Source: an uncultured Stenotrophomonas sp. (GTDB lineage Bacteria; Pseudomonadota; Gammaproteobacteria; Xanthomonadales; Xanthomonadaceae). Taken from it: a DNA stretch of 64,000 bases. The notes under the pieces are model-generated. The model was given only the letters and a program-made list of their open reading frames with translations. It did not search any database and was not told where the DNA came from. Numbering within the stretch: the first letter of the stretch is position 1; each line of letters opens with the position of its first letter. This document shows, piece by piece, positions 10,432-19,973 of this stretch. The position numbers and the translations under genes were made by a program. The stretch is taken from assembly GCA_913775725.1 (NCBI GenBank), contig CAJYNG010000020.1, positions 1 to 64,000 of the forward strand, in the 5' to 3' direction.

Positions 10432-13161
10432 TCAGGACGGGCTGCGCTCGCTGTCATCGCGCCGCGCGATATCGGCACTGCGGGCGGCCAGCGCATTCCT
10501 GCCATTGCGCAGTGCGGCGGCTAGACTGCCGAGACGGGCCACCCACTCGCCCTTCAACTGCCAGTCCGCCATGCGCATGATCTCGCCACTGGAGGCGGCA
10601 ACCTGGACCAACCCCAGGTTGCTCGCCACCCCGCGCAGGGCGTGGGCGTGCTCGCGGAAGTCTTCCCAGGCCTGGCGTTCGCCGCAGGCCTGCAGCTGGC
10701 TCATGCTCGCATCGACATCCACCAGGCACTGGTCGATGAACTTGCGCTCGAAGCCGTCGCCCATGCCCAGCGACGCCAGCTCGTCCAGCACGGCCGTATC
10801 GAGCACGCCATCGCCGACCGGCAACGCCGGTACGGACTGGATGCCGGACTCGGTGCGTGTATTGGCCGCCACATCAGCCAGCACTTCCAGCAGGCGGGTG
10901 GCCACCACAGGCTTGGCAAGGAAGGCGCGGGCACCGGCCTGCTCACAACGCAGGATGGACTCGGGGGTGACGTCCGCGCTCAGCACCATCACCGGCACGT
11001 AGGGCATGCCGCTGGCCTGCATCACCCGCAACTGCTTGAGCAGGTCCAGTCCGCTCATGCCGGGCATGTGCAGATCGACGATCGCTGCGTCGTAACTGGC
11101 CTGCTCCAATGCATCGAGCACTTCGGCGCCGCCATTGACGCAGGTGACCTTGTGGCCAGCCTTTTCCAGCAACCGCTGCAGCACCATGCGGTTGGCTTCG
11201 TGGTCGTCGGCCACCAGAACACGCAGGCTGCGCACCCGTGCACGATGGCGCAGGAAGGGATTGGAAAACGCGATGACATTGCCGGCTTCAGCCACCTCGG
11301 ACGGAACCGCCGGGGCTGGTGAAGTGGCTGCGACGTCCAGCGTGATCTCGACCCAGAACACGCTGCCGCGCGGGCTGTTTGGCGCATAGCCGACCTGCCC
11401 GCCCATCGACTCGACCAGGCCCTTGGCAATGGCGGTGCCCAGACCAGTGCCTTCATGGCGACGGGCCAGGCCGACATCGCCCTGCTCGAAGGCATTGAAC
11501 AGGCGCCCGCGCAACGCCACCGGCACGCCGATGCCCGTGTCGACGATCTCGAATCGCAGCCGCACCCGCTCACTGCCCAGCGCATCGGGGCTGGACACAC
11601 GCAGATGCACGTAGCCACTGTCGGTGAACTTGACCGCGTTGCCCATCAGGTTCAGCAGGATCTGCTGCAGATGCCCGGCATCACCCAGCAGGCGCGGCGG
11701 CACGTTGTCGTCCACCTGCACACGGTAGTCCAGTGATTTCGAGCGGGTCTGCGGGCTCAGGATCAGATTGATCGCCTGCAGCACATCGGCCAGCGCGAAC
11801 TCGTGCCACTCCACGCGCACCTTGCCGGCCTCGATGGCGGAGATGTCCAGCACCTCTTCCACCAGTGCCAGCAGGCTACGCGTCGAGGCCTGGATGGTGT
11901 TCAGGCATTCGCGCTGCTCATCGTCCAGGCGGGTGGTGGCCAGCACTTCGGTCATGCCGGCCAGCCCGTTCAACGGCGTGCGGAACTCATGACTCATGTT
12001 GGCCAGGAAACGACTCTTGGCCTCGTTGGCCTGACGTGCTTCGGCCACCGCGCGGGTCAAGGCATGCAGCAGTGAATCGAAGTACAGCGGAATCGCGCCT
12101 AGCCCCAGCAGCAGACCCCAGCCCAGATAATCGTGACCGCGCCAGTACGGCGACAGCATCACCGTGCACAGGAACGCCAGGCAGCCCATGGCCGTGGCCA
12201 CGCGCAGATAGGTACTGCCGTAACGCATGCCGTTGCCGATCGTCACCCACAGCATCACCGCGTACAGCGGCGCTGCCGGCTCGCCCTGGATGGTCATGAT
12301 CCAGGCCATGCAGGTGTAATCGGTCAGCATGCCGATCACCCTTCGTACATGCGAAACACCTGGATTGACCAGGATCGCCGCCAGCAGGCCGGCGGAGATG
12401 GTCAGCTCGAAGGCCAGGATCAACCAGGTCGTGGTCAGCGCTTCACCGCCACCACTGAGCGAACGCCAGCCCAGGTAGCTGATGAACAGCGCGGTGATCA
12501 CGATGCGGATCAGGTTCTGCGCGTGCTCGCTGTCTTCTCTCCCGGACAGGCGCTGCCTGAAGCGGGCCAGCAGCGAGCGATTATGGGCGGCGGCGGGGGT
12601 CGTATCCATGGTCGGATGTCGCATCCTTCGGCGCAGCAGGGAGGAGCAGCACAACGGTACTGCCAACAACCCAAACCACAGGGAAATGGCCAGACCCAGG
12701 TTGGCCTGCCAGTAAGGGGTCAACAGCACGGTGGTGCCGAAACTGACCATCGCCAGCACGATGGCGGCAGCCAGGTAACGCGGCCCGAAGCGCAGGCCGT
12801 TGCCCACCGTGACCCACATCACCACCGCATACACCCACGCCAGCGGCTCACCCATCTGGATCATGCCGACCGCGATCAGGCCATAGTCGGCCAGCATCCC
12901 GATGACCCGCCGTGGATCGGAGCGCTCTGGCTTCCACAGCAGCCAGCCGAACAACAGCAGCGACAGGCCCAGCCCGGTCAACACCGTTGCCAGCACGCCC
13001 TGGTACTGCTCCAAGCGGTGCAGTCGAGCGCCCGACAGGAGCACATAGACCAGGATCAGCGAGATCAGCACCACTCGCACGATCGCCTGGCCATGCTCCG
13101 AATCCGGACGCTGCGCCAACCGGCGCTTCACGCGTGCGAACAGGTCCTGCACGTCACCCAC
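10432..13161 (-). CDS. rpfC: Hybrid sensor kinase RpfC with doubled membrane sensor
   Basis: 909 residues. It senses DSF and phosphorylates RpfG; in Xanthomonas it also binds and restrains RpfF. Order: membrane unit 1 (about 20-175), membrane unit 2 (about 210-365), H-box SHEFRTPLNGL (His391), N-box LLNLMGNAVKF (about 502-512), G boxes DTGIGVP and HEGTGLGTAIAKGL, receiver with phospho-Asp696 (IVDLHMPGM), and an HPt domain (EHAHALRGVASN, His840). The two membrane units are homologous: each begins DSEH and contains a GEP..YAV..WVT.GNG.R.G block. X. campestris RpfC has only the second unit. S. maltophilia strains have a ten-helix (rpf-1) or five-helix (rpf-2) form; this is the ten-helix type. 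The start overlaps the rpfG stop by 8 bases. Confidence 0.94.
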   Translation of the reverse strand: MGDVQDLFARVKRRLAQRPDSEHGQAIVRVVLISLILVYVLLSGARLHRLEQYQGVLATVLTGLGLSLLLFGWLLWKPERSDPRRVIGMLADYGLIAVGMIQMGEPLAWVYAVVMWVTVGNGLRFGPRYLAAAIVLAMVSFGTTVLLTPYWQANLGLAISLWFGLLAVPLCCSSLLRRRMRHPTMDTTPAAAHNRSLLARFRQRLSGREDSEHAQNLIRIVITALFISYLGWRSLSGGGEALTTTWLILAFELTISAGLLAAILVNPGVSHVRRVIGMLTDYTCMAWIMTIQGEPAAPLYAVMLWVTIGNGMRYGSTYLRVATAMGCLAFLCTVMLSPYWRGHDYLGWGLLLGLGAIPLYFDSLLHALTRAVAEARQANEAKSRFLANMSHEFRTPLNGLAGMTEVLATTRLDDEQRECLNTIQASTRSLLALVEEVLDISAIEAGKVRVEWHEFALADVLQAINLILSPQTRSKSLDYRVQVDDNVPPRLLGDAGHLQQILLNLMGNAVKFTDSGYVHLRVSSPDALGSERVRLRFEIVDTGIGVPVALRGRLFNAFEQGDVGLARRHEGTGLGTAIAKGLVESMGGQVGYAPNSPRGSVFWVEITLDVAATSPAPAVPSEVAEAGNVIAFSNPFLRHRARVRSLRVLVADDHEANRMVLQRLLEKAGHKVTCVNGGAEVLDALEQASYDAAIVDLHMPGMSGLDLLKQLRVMQASGMPYVPVMVLSADVTPESILRCEQAGARAFLAKPVVATRLLEVLADVAANTRTESGIQSVPALPVGDGVLDTAVLDELASLGMGDGFERKFIDQCLVDVDASMSQLQACGERQAWEDFREHAHALRGVASNLGLVQVAASSGEIMRMADWQLKGEWVARLGSLAAALRNGRNALAARSADIARRDDSERSPS

Positions 13162-14293
13162 CCGGTCGCGTCGATGCCGTCGAGTGCTGGGCGCAGATAT
13201 CCATCAACTGCTGGTGACCGCGCATCAGCGCATCCACGCAACGTGGATCGAACAGTCGGCCACGCTGGGCGTACAGATAAGCCAGTGTGGCTTCCATGGT
13301 CCATGCTTCCTTGTACGGACGGGGTGAGATGAGTGCGTCGAAGACATCGGCCACGGCGACGATGCGCGCTTCCAGCGGAATCGCCTCACCGACCAGCCCA
13401 TCCGGGTAGCCGCTGCCGTCGTAACGTTCATGGTGGCGCAGCGCGATCAACGCGCCAACCTGGATGAAGCGGTTCTGGCTGCCGCTGAGCAGCTCATGGC
13501 CGATGCGCGGGTGCCGACGCATGATCGCCAGCTCCTCGTCGTTGAGTTTGCCCTGCTTGAGCAGAACGGCATCGGGAATGGCGATCTTGCCCATGTCGTG
13601 CAGGGGCGCGGCCATCTCGATCAGGCGGACGTCGTCTTCGGGCAGGCCCAGCTGTTCGGCAATCAGCCCGGCCACGCGTGCCATGCGCTCAAGGTAGGCG
13701 CTGGTGCCGGCATCACGGAACTCGATGGCACGGGCCAATCGCGACAGGGTCTCGCGTTCGCGTTCCTCGACCTCGTGCATGCTCGCCAGCAAGCGCTGCT
13801 CCAGCGACAACGCCCGCTGCTTCACGTTCTCGGTCTGCTGGCGCAATTGCAGCAGGTTGTAGCAGCGCGCACGCAGTTCGCGCGGGCGGATCGGCTTGAC
13901 CAGGAAGTCAATGACGCCCGCTTCCAGCGCGGCCTGCCGGATCGGCTCGTCGCCGACCACGGTGATCAGGATCACCGGAATGTCGCGGTGCTTGGGCAGG
14001 CGGCGGAAACGACGGGCGAATTCCAGCCCGTCCATCTCCGGCATGCGGTAATCGAGCAGCAGCAAGTCGACCGGATGCGCCTCGCACCACGCCAATGCGG
14101 TCAACGGATCACCGAAGTCATACACGCTCAGTTCCGGCGCGATGTCCTCGATGACGTGACGCAGCATCGTCCGGGCGGACGTCTGGTCGTCAACAATGAC
14201 GATGTTCAACGCGTACTCTGCCTGGTTTCTCGACCATGCTGGATCATCAGCAGGCGAGGATACCCTGCCGCTGCGAACGCTCGCACCCTGCAT
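13154..14293 (-). CDS. rpfG: DSF response regulator, c-di-GMP phosphodiesterase RpfG
   Basis: 379 residues: receiver domain (phospho-Asp81 in LLLLDYRMPEMDG) then an HD-GYP phosphodiesterase domain with LHDMGKIAIP (His232-Asp233) and RHHERYDGSGYPDGLVGEAI (GYP at 295-297). It degrades cyclic-di-GMP when phosphorylated by RpfC, which links DSF to motility, biofilm and secreted enzymes. It is first in the rpfG-rpfC operon. In Xanthomonas a separate gene, rpfH, lies between these two; here there is none and the genes overlap. Confidence 0.96.
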   Translation of the reverse strand: MQGASVRSGRVSSPADDPAWSRNQAEYALNIVIVDDQTSARTMLRHVIEDIAPELSVYDFGDPLTALAWCEAHPVDLLLLDYRMPEMDGLEFARRFRRLPKHRDIPVILITVVGDEPIRQAALEAGVIDFLVKPIRPRELRARCYNLLQLRQQTENVKQRALSLEQRLLASMHEVEERERETLSRLARAIEFRDAGTSAYLERMARVAGLIAEQLGLPEDDVRLIEMAAPLHDMGKIAIPDAVLLKQGKLNDEELAIMRRHPRIGHELLSGSQNRFIQVGALIALRHHERYDGSGYPDGLVGEAIPLEARIVAVADVFDALISPRPYKEAWTMEATLAYLYAQRGRLFDPRCVDALMRGHQQLMDICAQHSTASTRPGG

Positions 14294-14498
14294 CGGCCTG
14301 ACTCCCGTGTCATGCGTCCCGGTTCATGATCGTCATCACATTGTGAAGCGGACTCTCCACAGTGCGCACTCCCCCTGGCGCCGATCAAGCCACAACAGAC
14401 GTCAAGGTAGTGCATTAACGATACGCCGAGTGCGGGAGGCGTCAATCGCGCCGTCTCATTTCGCGACGGCGCGCACAAACAGGAGTCAAAAAGACGAC

Positions 14499-16010
14499 TT
14501 ACTGCTCCGGACGCATGTACGGGAACAGCAGCACGTCACGGATCGAGCTGCTGCCGGTCAGCAGCATCACCAGGCGATCGACACCGATGCCGAGGCCGCC
14601 GGTCGGGGCCATGCCGTACTCCAGCGCACGGATGTAGTCGGCGTCGTAGTGCATGGCCTCGTCGTCGCCACCTTCCTTCGCGGCCACCTGGGCCTGGAAG
14701 CGCTGGGCCTGGTCTTCCGGGTCATTCAGCTCGGAGAAGCCGTTGGCCAGCTCCTTGCCGTTGACGAACAGCTCGAAGCGGTCGGTGTAGCCCGGATCGT
14801 TGTCGTTGGCGCGGGCCAGCGGCGAGACTTCCACCGGATGGTCGGTGATGAAGGTCGGCTGGATCAGCGTGTGTTCGACAGTGGCCTCGAAGATCTCCAG
14901 CAGCAGCTTGCCCCAGCCGTAGGACGGCTTGACGCGGATCTTCAAGCGCTCGCAATGGCGCAGCAGCGCGTCGCGGTCGGTGCAATCAGCGGCCGAGATT
15001 TCCGGATTGTGGTGACGCACCGCCTCGTCCATGCGCCAGCGGCGGAACGCCGGGCCCAGGTCGATCTTCGCGCCGTCCCACTCCACTTCGGTGCCGCCGT
15101 TGACGGTGGTGGCCACGTCACGGATGACGCCTTCGGTCAGGTCCATGATCTCGTTGTACGTGGCGTAGGCCTCGTACAGCTCCATCATGGTGAACTCCGG
15201 GTTGTGACGGGTGCTGACGCCTTCATTGCGGAAGTTGCGGTTGATCTCGTACACGCGCTCCAGGCCACCCACGGTCAGGCGCTTGAGGTACAGCTCCGGC
15301 GCCACGCGCAGGTACAGGTCCAGATCCAGCGCATTGTGGTGGGTGGTGAACGGCTTGGCCGCCGCGCCGCCGGGGATGTAATGCATCATCGGCGTCTCGA
15401 CTTCCAGGAAGTCGCGGTTGTCCAGCCACGCGCGCATGGCGCGGATGATCTTCGAGCGCTTGATGAACACCGCGCGCGACTCCGGGGTCACGATCAGGTC
15501 CACATAGCGCTGGCGATAGCGCTGCTCGACGTCGGCCAGGCCATGCCACTTGTCCGGCAGCGGGCGCAGCGACTTGGTCAGCAGGCGGATCGATTCGGCC
15601 TTGACCGATAGCTCGCCGGTCTTGGTCCGGGTCAGGCCACCTTCGACGGCGATGATGTCGCCCACGTCCCAGCCCTTGAAGGCGGTATAGGCATCGCCCA
15701 GCACCGTGCCCTGCAGGAACAGCTGGATGCGGCCGGACTCGTCCTGGATCTGCGCGAAACTGGCCTTGCCCATGATGCGCTTGGCCATCAGGCGGCCCGC
15801 CATCTTCACCTGACGGCCGTTAGCTTCCAGGGCCTCGGCGGTCCACTGTTCGGCATCGGCGAATTCTTCCTGCAGGCGGCCGGCGAAGTCCTCGCGACGG
15901 AAGTCGTTCGGGTACGCGATGCCCTGCCCACGCAGCGTTTTGAGTTTCTCGCGGCGCTCGGCGATCAACTTGTTTTCGTCAACGGAGGGGGTATCGGTAG
16001 CTTCGCTCAT
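14499..16010 (-). CDS. lysS: Lysyl-tRNA synthetase, class II
   Basis: 503 residues (E. coli LysS 505). An OB-fold anticodon-binding domain comes first ([20 protein letters not shown]), then class II motifs: [21 protein letters not shown] (motif 1), [23 protein letters not shown] (motif 2) and [16 protein letters not shown] (motif 3). The start [15 protein letters not shown] is chosen; a longer frame to 16166 runs through SMAG repeats. The ribosome site is weak. In Xanthomonas lysS also sits beside rpfG. About 205 bases up to rpfG's start show nothing recognisable. Confidence 0.96.
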   Translation of the reverse strand: MSEATDTPSVDENKLIAERREKLKTLRGQGIAYPNDFRREDFAGRLQEEFADAEQWTAEALEANGRQVKMAGRLMAKRIMGKASFAQIQDESGRIQLFLQGTVLGDAYTAFKGWDVGDIIAVEGGLTRTKTGELSVKAESIRLLTKSLRPLPDKWHGLADVEQRYRQRYVDLIVTPESRAVFIKRSKIIRAMRAWLDNRDFLEVETPMMHYIPGGAAAKPFTTHHNALDLDLYLRVAPELYLKRLTVGGLERVYEINRNFRNEGVSTRHNPEFTMMELYEAYATYNEIMDLTEGVIRDVATTVNGGTEVEWDGAKIDLGPAFRRWRMDEAVRHHNPEISAADCTDRDALLRHCERLKIRVKPSYGWGKLLLEIFEATVEHTLIQPTFITDHPVEVSPLARANDNDPGYTDRFELFVNGKELANGFSELNDPEDQAQRFQAQVAAKEGGDDEAMHYDADYIRALEYGMAPTGGLGIGVDRLVMLLTGSSSIRDVLLFPYMRPEQ

Positions 16011-16117
16011 GGATCTGCGGGAATCGTGTAGTGAGGGGGGATGCTGCGCCCGGCAGAGCCGGTTGCCCAGCATACCAAAACCGCCCCGCCCCGGCCTTGG
16101 CGGCCGCCCTCGCCCAG

Positions 16118-16249
16118 GTAGTCGCCAACCTTGGTTGGCGGTCCCCGTGCCGACCAAGGTCGACACCTACCGGATTCCGGGGAACCGATGCCCCGGTAGG
16201 CGCCAACCTTGGTTGGCGGTCCGTGTCTGGACCAAGGTCGACACCCACC
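16118..16249. repeat. Two tandem SMAG dimers
   Basis: Two successive units, 16118-16170 and 16196-16249, each with GTAG, a gtcgccaaccttggttggcg-like palindrome, then a gaccaaggtc palindrome and CTACC/CCACC. The units are near copies of each other, so the dimer itself has been duplicated. They fill the lysS upstream region and the end of the next gene. Confidence 0.82.
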
Positions 16250-16267
16250 GCAGCGCGTGGCCCGGCG

Positions 16268-17908
16268 TCACCCGTTCCCGGGAAACGCCTGCCGCAGCTC
16301 GTCCACCAGCACCCGCTGGTTCTCCGAGTAATCGACCGGCACCGACACCAGGTGCACGCCGCCCTCGTTGAACGCCGCCTCCAGCGTCGGGATGAACTGC
16401 TCGATGGCCGTCACCTCATGTCCCTTGCAGCCATAGGCCTCGGCGTACTTCACGAAATCGGGGTTGCTGAAGGTCATGCCGTAATCGGTGAAGCCATCCA
16501 CCGCCTGCTTCCAGCGGATCATGCCGTAGGCGCCGTCATTGAGGATCAGCACCACCAGGTTCAGGCCCAGCCGGCGCACCGTTTCCAGCTCCTGGCTGTT
16601 CATCATGAATCCGCCATCGCCGCACACCGCCAGCACCCGGCGCTGCGGGTACAGGATCGAAGCCATGATCGCCGACGGCAGGCCCGCACCCATGGTCGCC
16701 AGCGCGTTGTCCAGCAGCAGCGTATTGGCCACCTGGGTGCGGTAATTTCGCGCAAACCAGATCTTGTACATGCCGTTGTCCAGCGCCACGATGCCGTCCG
16801 GCGGCATCACCTGGCGCACGTCGTGCACCAGCCGCTGAGGTGTGAATCCAGCTTCCTCGGCACGGTCGGCCAGGTGTTCCAGAATGGTCGCGCGCAGCGG
16901 CAGCAGCGCGTCAGCATTCGGCACCGCGCCTTCGATACGGTCGGCCAGCTGGGTCAGCGAGCGGCCGATATCGCCGATCACCTCCACCTGCGGGAAATAG
17001 ACCTGCTCCACCGCCGCCTGCGAATAGCCGATGTGGATGACCGTCGGCCCACCCGGGCGCATCACGAACGGCGGCTTCTCGGTGACCTCATGGCCGATGG
17101 TCACGATCACGTCGGCCTGGTCGATGGCCATGTGCACGTAGTCGCGCTCGGTCAGCGCCGCGGTGCCGATGTACAGGCCCGAACCACCGGCCACCGCGCC
17201 CTTGCCCATCTGCGTGGTGAAGAACGGAATGCCGGCACGCAGTACGAACGCCGACAGCGCTTCGCTGGACTGCGGCCGCGACGCCGCCGAAGCGATCATC
17301 AGCAACGGCCGCTTGGCATTGCGAATGATCTTCGCCGCGCGGTCCAGCGCCTCCGGACTGGCAATGGGACGATCCACTGCATGCGGCGGAATCAGCGCCA
17401 CGTCCCCGACCTCATCAGCCGCGATGTCTTCGGGCAGCTCCAGCAGTACAGGGCCCGGACGCTCTTCCAGCGCCGTGCGGAATGCCTCGCGCACGATGGT
17501 CGGGATGGTGCGCGCCGAGACGATCTGCCGCGCCTGCTTGGTCAGCGGCTTCATCGTGCTGACGATGTCGACGATCTGGAAGCGTGCCTGCTTGCTGGCA
17601 ACGATGCCCTTCTGGCCGGTGATCATGATGACCGGCCATGCACCGAGCAGCGCATAGGCCGCACCGGTGGTGAAGTTGAGCGCGCCCGGGCCAAGCGTGG
17701 CCAGGCACACACCGGGCTTGCCGGTCAGGCGGCCATAGGTAGCCGCCATGAACACGGCTGCCTGCTCGTGGCGGGTGATGACCAGCTCGATGCTGGAATG
17801 GCGCAGCGACTCGACCACGTCGAGGTTTTCTTCGCCGGGAATACCGAAAATGCGCTCGACGCCTTCGTTCTCAAGCGCGGCGACAAGCAGATCTGAACCC
17901 TTGGACAT
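16268..17908 (-). CDS. Acetolactate synthase-like TPP enzyme
   Basis: 546 residues, thiamine-diphosphate-dependent decarboxylase of the acetolactate synthase large-subunit family. The N-terminal activating glutamate is in VITRHEQAAVFMAATYGRLTG; the TPP/Mg motif runs from GDGGFMMNSQEL (about residue 430) to LILND. No regulatory small subunit is encoded nearby, so it resembles catabolic AlsS-type enzymes more than biosynthetic IlvB. It would condense pyruvate to acetolactate or act on a related 2-oxoacid. It lies 63 bases after the aldehyde dehydrogenase gene on the same strand, probably one operon; the joint pathway is unknown. Confidence 0.8.
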   Translation of the reverse strand: MSKGSDLLVAALENEGVERIFGIPGEENLDVVESLRHSSIELVITRHEQAAVFMAATYGRLTGKPGVCLATLGPGALNFTTGAAYALLGAWPVIMITGQKGIVASKQARFQIVDIVSTMKPLTKQARQIVSARTIPTIVREAFRTALEERPGPVLLELPEDIAADEVGDVALIPPHAVDRPIASPEALDRAAKIIRNAKRPLLMIASAASRPQSSEALSAFVLRAGIPFFTTQMGKGAVAGGSGLYIGTAALTERDYVHMAIDQADVIVTIGHEVTEKPPFVMRPGGPTVIHIGYSQAAVEQVYFPQVEVIGDIGRSLTQLADRIEGAVPNADALLPLRATILEHLADRAEEAGFTPQRLVHDVRQVMPPDGIVALDNGMYKIWFARNYRTQVANTLLLDNALATMGAGLPSAIMASILYPQRRVLAVCGDGGFMMNSQELETVRRLGLNLVVLILNDGAYGMIRWKQAVDGFTDYGMTFSNPDFVKYAEAYGCKGHEVTAIEQFIPTLEAAFNEGGVHLVSVPVDYSENQRVLVDELRQAFPGNG

Positions 17909-17971
17909 TGGAATGCCGTCCTTTTCGCTGGACTGATGATGGATCGTTGCAGGAAGGATGGAAGCTGCGCG

Positions 17972-19357
17972 TCAACGCTTGTCGAACCACACCGTCTGCG
18001 CGTTGACGAATTCGCGGATGCCGAAGTGCGAGAGCTCACGGCCGAAGCCGCTCTTCTTCACGCCGCCGATCGGCACGCGCGGATCGGACGCGGAGAAACC
18101 GTTGACGAACACGCCGCCGGTCTGCAGCCGGCGCGCCAGCTGCATCGCACGGGCGCGGTCGCCGGTCCACAGGTTGCCGCTGAGGCCGAACTCGCTCTGG
18201 TTGGCCAGCTCCACCGCATGATCGGCATCACGGGCGCGGCTGATCGAGGCCACCGGACCGAAGGTCTCGGTATCGAAGGCCTGCATGCCTGGCTCCACGT
18301 CGGCCAGCACGGTGGGGGCGTAGAACGCGCCCGGGCGATCCAGCTGATGGCCGCCGACCAGCAGCTTTGCGCCCGCGCCCACCGAGGCGCGCACCTGCGC
18401 GTCGAGCTGTTCCAGCAGGTCCTGGCGTGCCATCGGACCAATGCGATTACCCGCTTCACGGCCATCACCGATGGTCAGCGCCTGCACCTTCTGGCAGAAC
18501 TGCGCCACGAAACGGTCGTATACCGCGTCTTCAACGATGATGCGCTTGCCGGCGATGCAGACCTGCCCGGTATTCTGGAAACGCGAGGTCACCGCCGCAT
18601 CGACCGCAGCGTCCAGATCGGCGTCGGCCAGCACGATGAACGGATCGGAACCGCCCAGTTCCAGAACTACCTTCTTCAGCGCCTGCCCGGCCTGGGCAGC
18701 AATGCTGCGGCCGGCGGCCACGCTGCCAGTCAGGGTCACCGCCGCGACGCGGTCATCGGCAATGGCACGGCTGGTGCCCTCGCGGCTGATGTTGGCGGCG
18801 ATGAAGGTGCCTTCCGGCAACCCGGCATCCCGCCAGGCGGCGTCGAGCAGCTGCGCGGTACCGACGATGTTCTCGGCCGGCTTCAGCAGGAAGCCGTTGC
18901 CGCCCATCAGGATCGGCACCGCCGCGCGCATCACCTGCCAGTACGGGAAGTTCCACGGCATGATGCCCAGCACCACGCCCAGCGGCAGGTAGGACACGTA
19001 GGCTTTGTCGTCAGGCACCTGGGTCGGTTCGTCGCGCAGGAACTGCGCACCGTTGTCGGCGTACCAGTCGCACAGCACGGCGCATTTCTCGATTTCGGCC
19101 AGGGATTCGGCCTGGACCTTGCCCATTTCGGCGGTAGCCAGCGCAGCCAGCTTTTCGCGGTCGCGGCGCAGTACCGCCGCCATCGCACGCAGTACGTCTG
19201 CACGCTGTTCGAGGCTCTTGGCGCTCCAGGCCGCAAAGCCGACCTGACCACGAACCAGGATTGTTTCCAGTTCGGCGTCGGTGGCGAAGGGATGGCTGGC
19301 GATCTGTTCACCGGTGGCCGGATCGCGGGAAATGGCAGTGCTGGGGGCAGCGGACAT
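17972..19357 (-). CDS. NAD(P)-dependent aldehyde dehydrogenase (Sad/GabD-like)
   Basis: 461 residues. The family signatures are LTGSVAAGRSIAAQAG (cofactor), VVLELGGSDPFIVL (general-base Glu) and NTGQVCIAGKRIIVE (catalytic Cys). Overall sequence resembles the succinate-semialdehyde dehydrogenases of the Sad/YneI branch (GIMPWNFPYWQVMRAAVP, PIGGVKKSGFGREL). ATG 19357 has AGGAG close upstream; 16 extra codons to 19405 are not needed. First gene of a likely two-gene operon with the acetolactate synthase-like enzyme. The exact substrate is not shown by the sequence. Confidence 0.85.
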   Translation of the reverse strand: MSAAPSTAISRDPATGEQIASHPFATDAELETILVRGQVGFAAWSAKSLEQRADVLRAMAAVLRRDREKLAALATAEMGKVQAESLAEIEKCAVLCDWYADNGAQFLRDEPTQVPDDKAYVSYLPLGVVLGIMPWNFPYWQVMRAAVPILMGGNGFLLKPAENIVGTAQLLDAAWRDAGLPEGTFIAANISREGTSRAIADDRVAAVTLTGSVAAGRSIAAQAGQALKKVVLELGGSDPFIVLADADLDAAVDAAVTSRFQNTGQVCIAGKRIIVEDAVYDRFVAQFCQKVQALTIGDGREAGNRIGPMARQDLLEQLDAQVRASVGAGAKLLVGGHQLDRPGAFYAPTVLADVEPGMQAFDTETFGPVASISRARDADHAVELANQSEFGLSGNLWTGDRARAMQLARRLQTGGVFVNGFSASDPRVPIGGVKKSGFGRELSHFGIREFVNAQTVWFDKR

Positions 19358-19491
19358 GCAGGGCTCCTGTTGTCTCGACAACGGGCGGTGGCCCGTCTCC
19401 TGCACAGGAATGTGGACCCGATTGGCGAAGGCAACAAGGCGTCTGCTTATCCTGTGACCTGCACTTACCTGTCTGAATGGGGGGAGGTGCC

Positions 19492-19664
19492 GGCAGGGCT
19501 GCGCCCTGCACCCGCCGAAGCCAGAGCAACGTCAACGGCAGAAGCTGGCATTCCGTGGGTTGGCGGGGTGGGTCCGGTTGAGGGGGGGCGCTGCAAGTAC
19601 GTCCATGTAAGCTCGGTCGCCGCATCCATGCGGCTCACGCCCCCTCAACCGGACCCACCCCGCC
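19492..19664 (+). repeat. Modular hairpin element, copy A
   Basis: A 24-base head with an internal hairpin (ggcagggctgcgccctgc then acccgc, 19492-19515), a spacer, and a perfect 25-bp outer stem: 19562-19586 pairs with 19640-19664 (stem begins ggcggggtgggtccggttga). Inside is a second hairpin gccgcatccatgcggc at 19619-19634. The head recurs exactly, inverted, at 19939-19962 in copy B. It lies in the 612-base gene-free stretch 19358-19969. Between the copies, 19665-19739 shows only AT-richer sequence without an ORF. Confidence 0.8.
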
Positions 19665-19739
19665 TTCGACAGATTTCCGCGATCTGTCGGGAATACTCTT
19701 GGGATCTGACCCCGGAATTTCTTTCGATATCTGACAGAT

Positions 19740-19763
19740 GTGTCGACCAAGGTCGACACCTAC
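19740..19763. repeat. SMAG monomer
   Basis: Palindrome gtgtcgaccaaggtcgacac with CTAC at its right end, a single SMAG unit of the gaccaaggtc subtype, between the two modular hairpin elements. Confidence 0.75.
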
Positions 19764-19791
19764 CAACAGCCGCGCGAAATTTGTCTGAGGC

Positions 19792-19973
19792 GGGGCGGTG
19801 TGGGTTGGCAGGACCGTTGGCGCCATGGATGGCGCCATCGAGCCCCCATGGATGGGTTTACGGCGTGTCCTGCCAACCCACACCGCCCCACCATTCCACG
19901 GATAGCCCGCTGTTGCTGTTGCTGTTGCTTCGGCCTCTGCGGGTGCAGGGCGCAGCCCTGCCGACCAACCTAC
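19792..19973 (-). repeat. Modular hairpin element, copy B (inverted)
   Basis: On the minus strand it starts with GTAG at 19973, then the same 24-base head as copy A (19962-19939), a CAACAG-rich spacer (the plus strand shows ctgttg triplet repeats at 19910-19929), and a perfect 22-bp outer stem: 19792-19813 pairs with 19868-19889 (stem begins ggggcggtgtgggttggcag). The loop contains nested hairpins around ggcgccatggatggcgcc. The outer stem differs in sequence from copy A but occupies the same place. Its GTAG head supplies the TAG stop of the XRE regulator. Confidence 0.8.

Noticed and set aside
14294-14498. Gap between rpfG and lysS searched for a separate rpfH or small RNA
   Set aside because: No ORF with coding character and no clear hairpin or terminator found.
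16117-16250. Tandem repeats near lysS as a possible CRISPR array
   Set aside because: Only two units, palindromic, GTAG-headed and without unique spacers; they are SMAG dimers, and no cas genes are present.
19910-19930. CTGTTG-type short tandem repeat as a phase-variation tract
   Set aside because: It is outside any gene and forms the spacer of repeat copy B.
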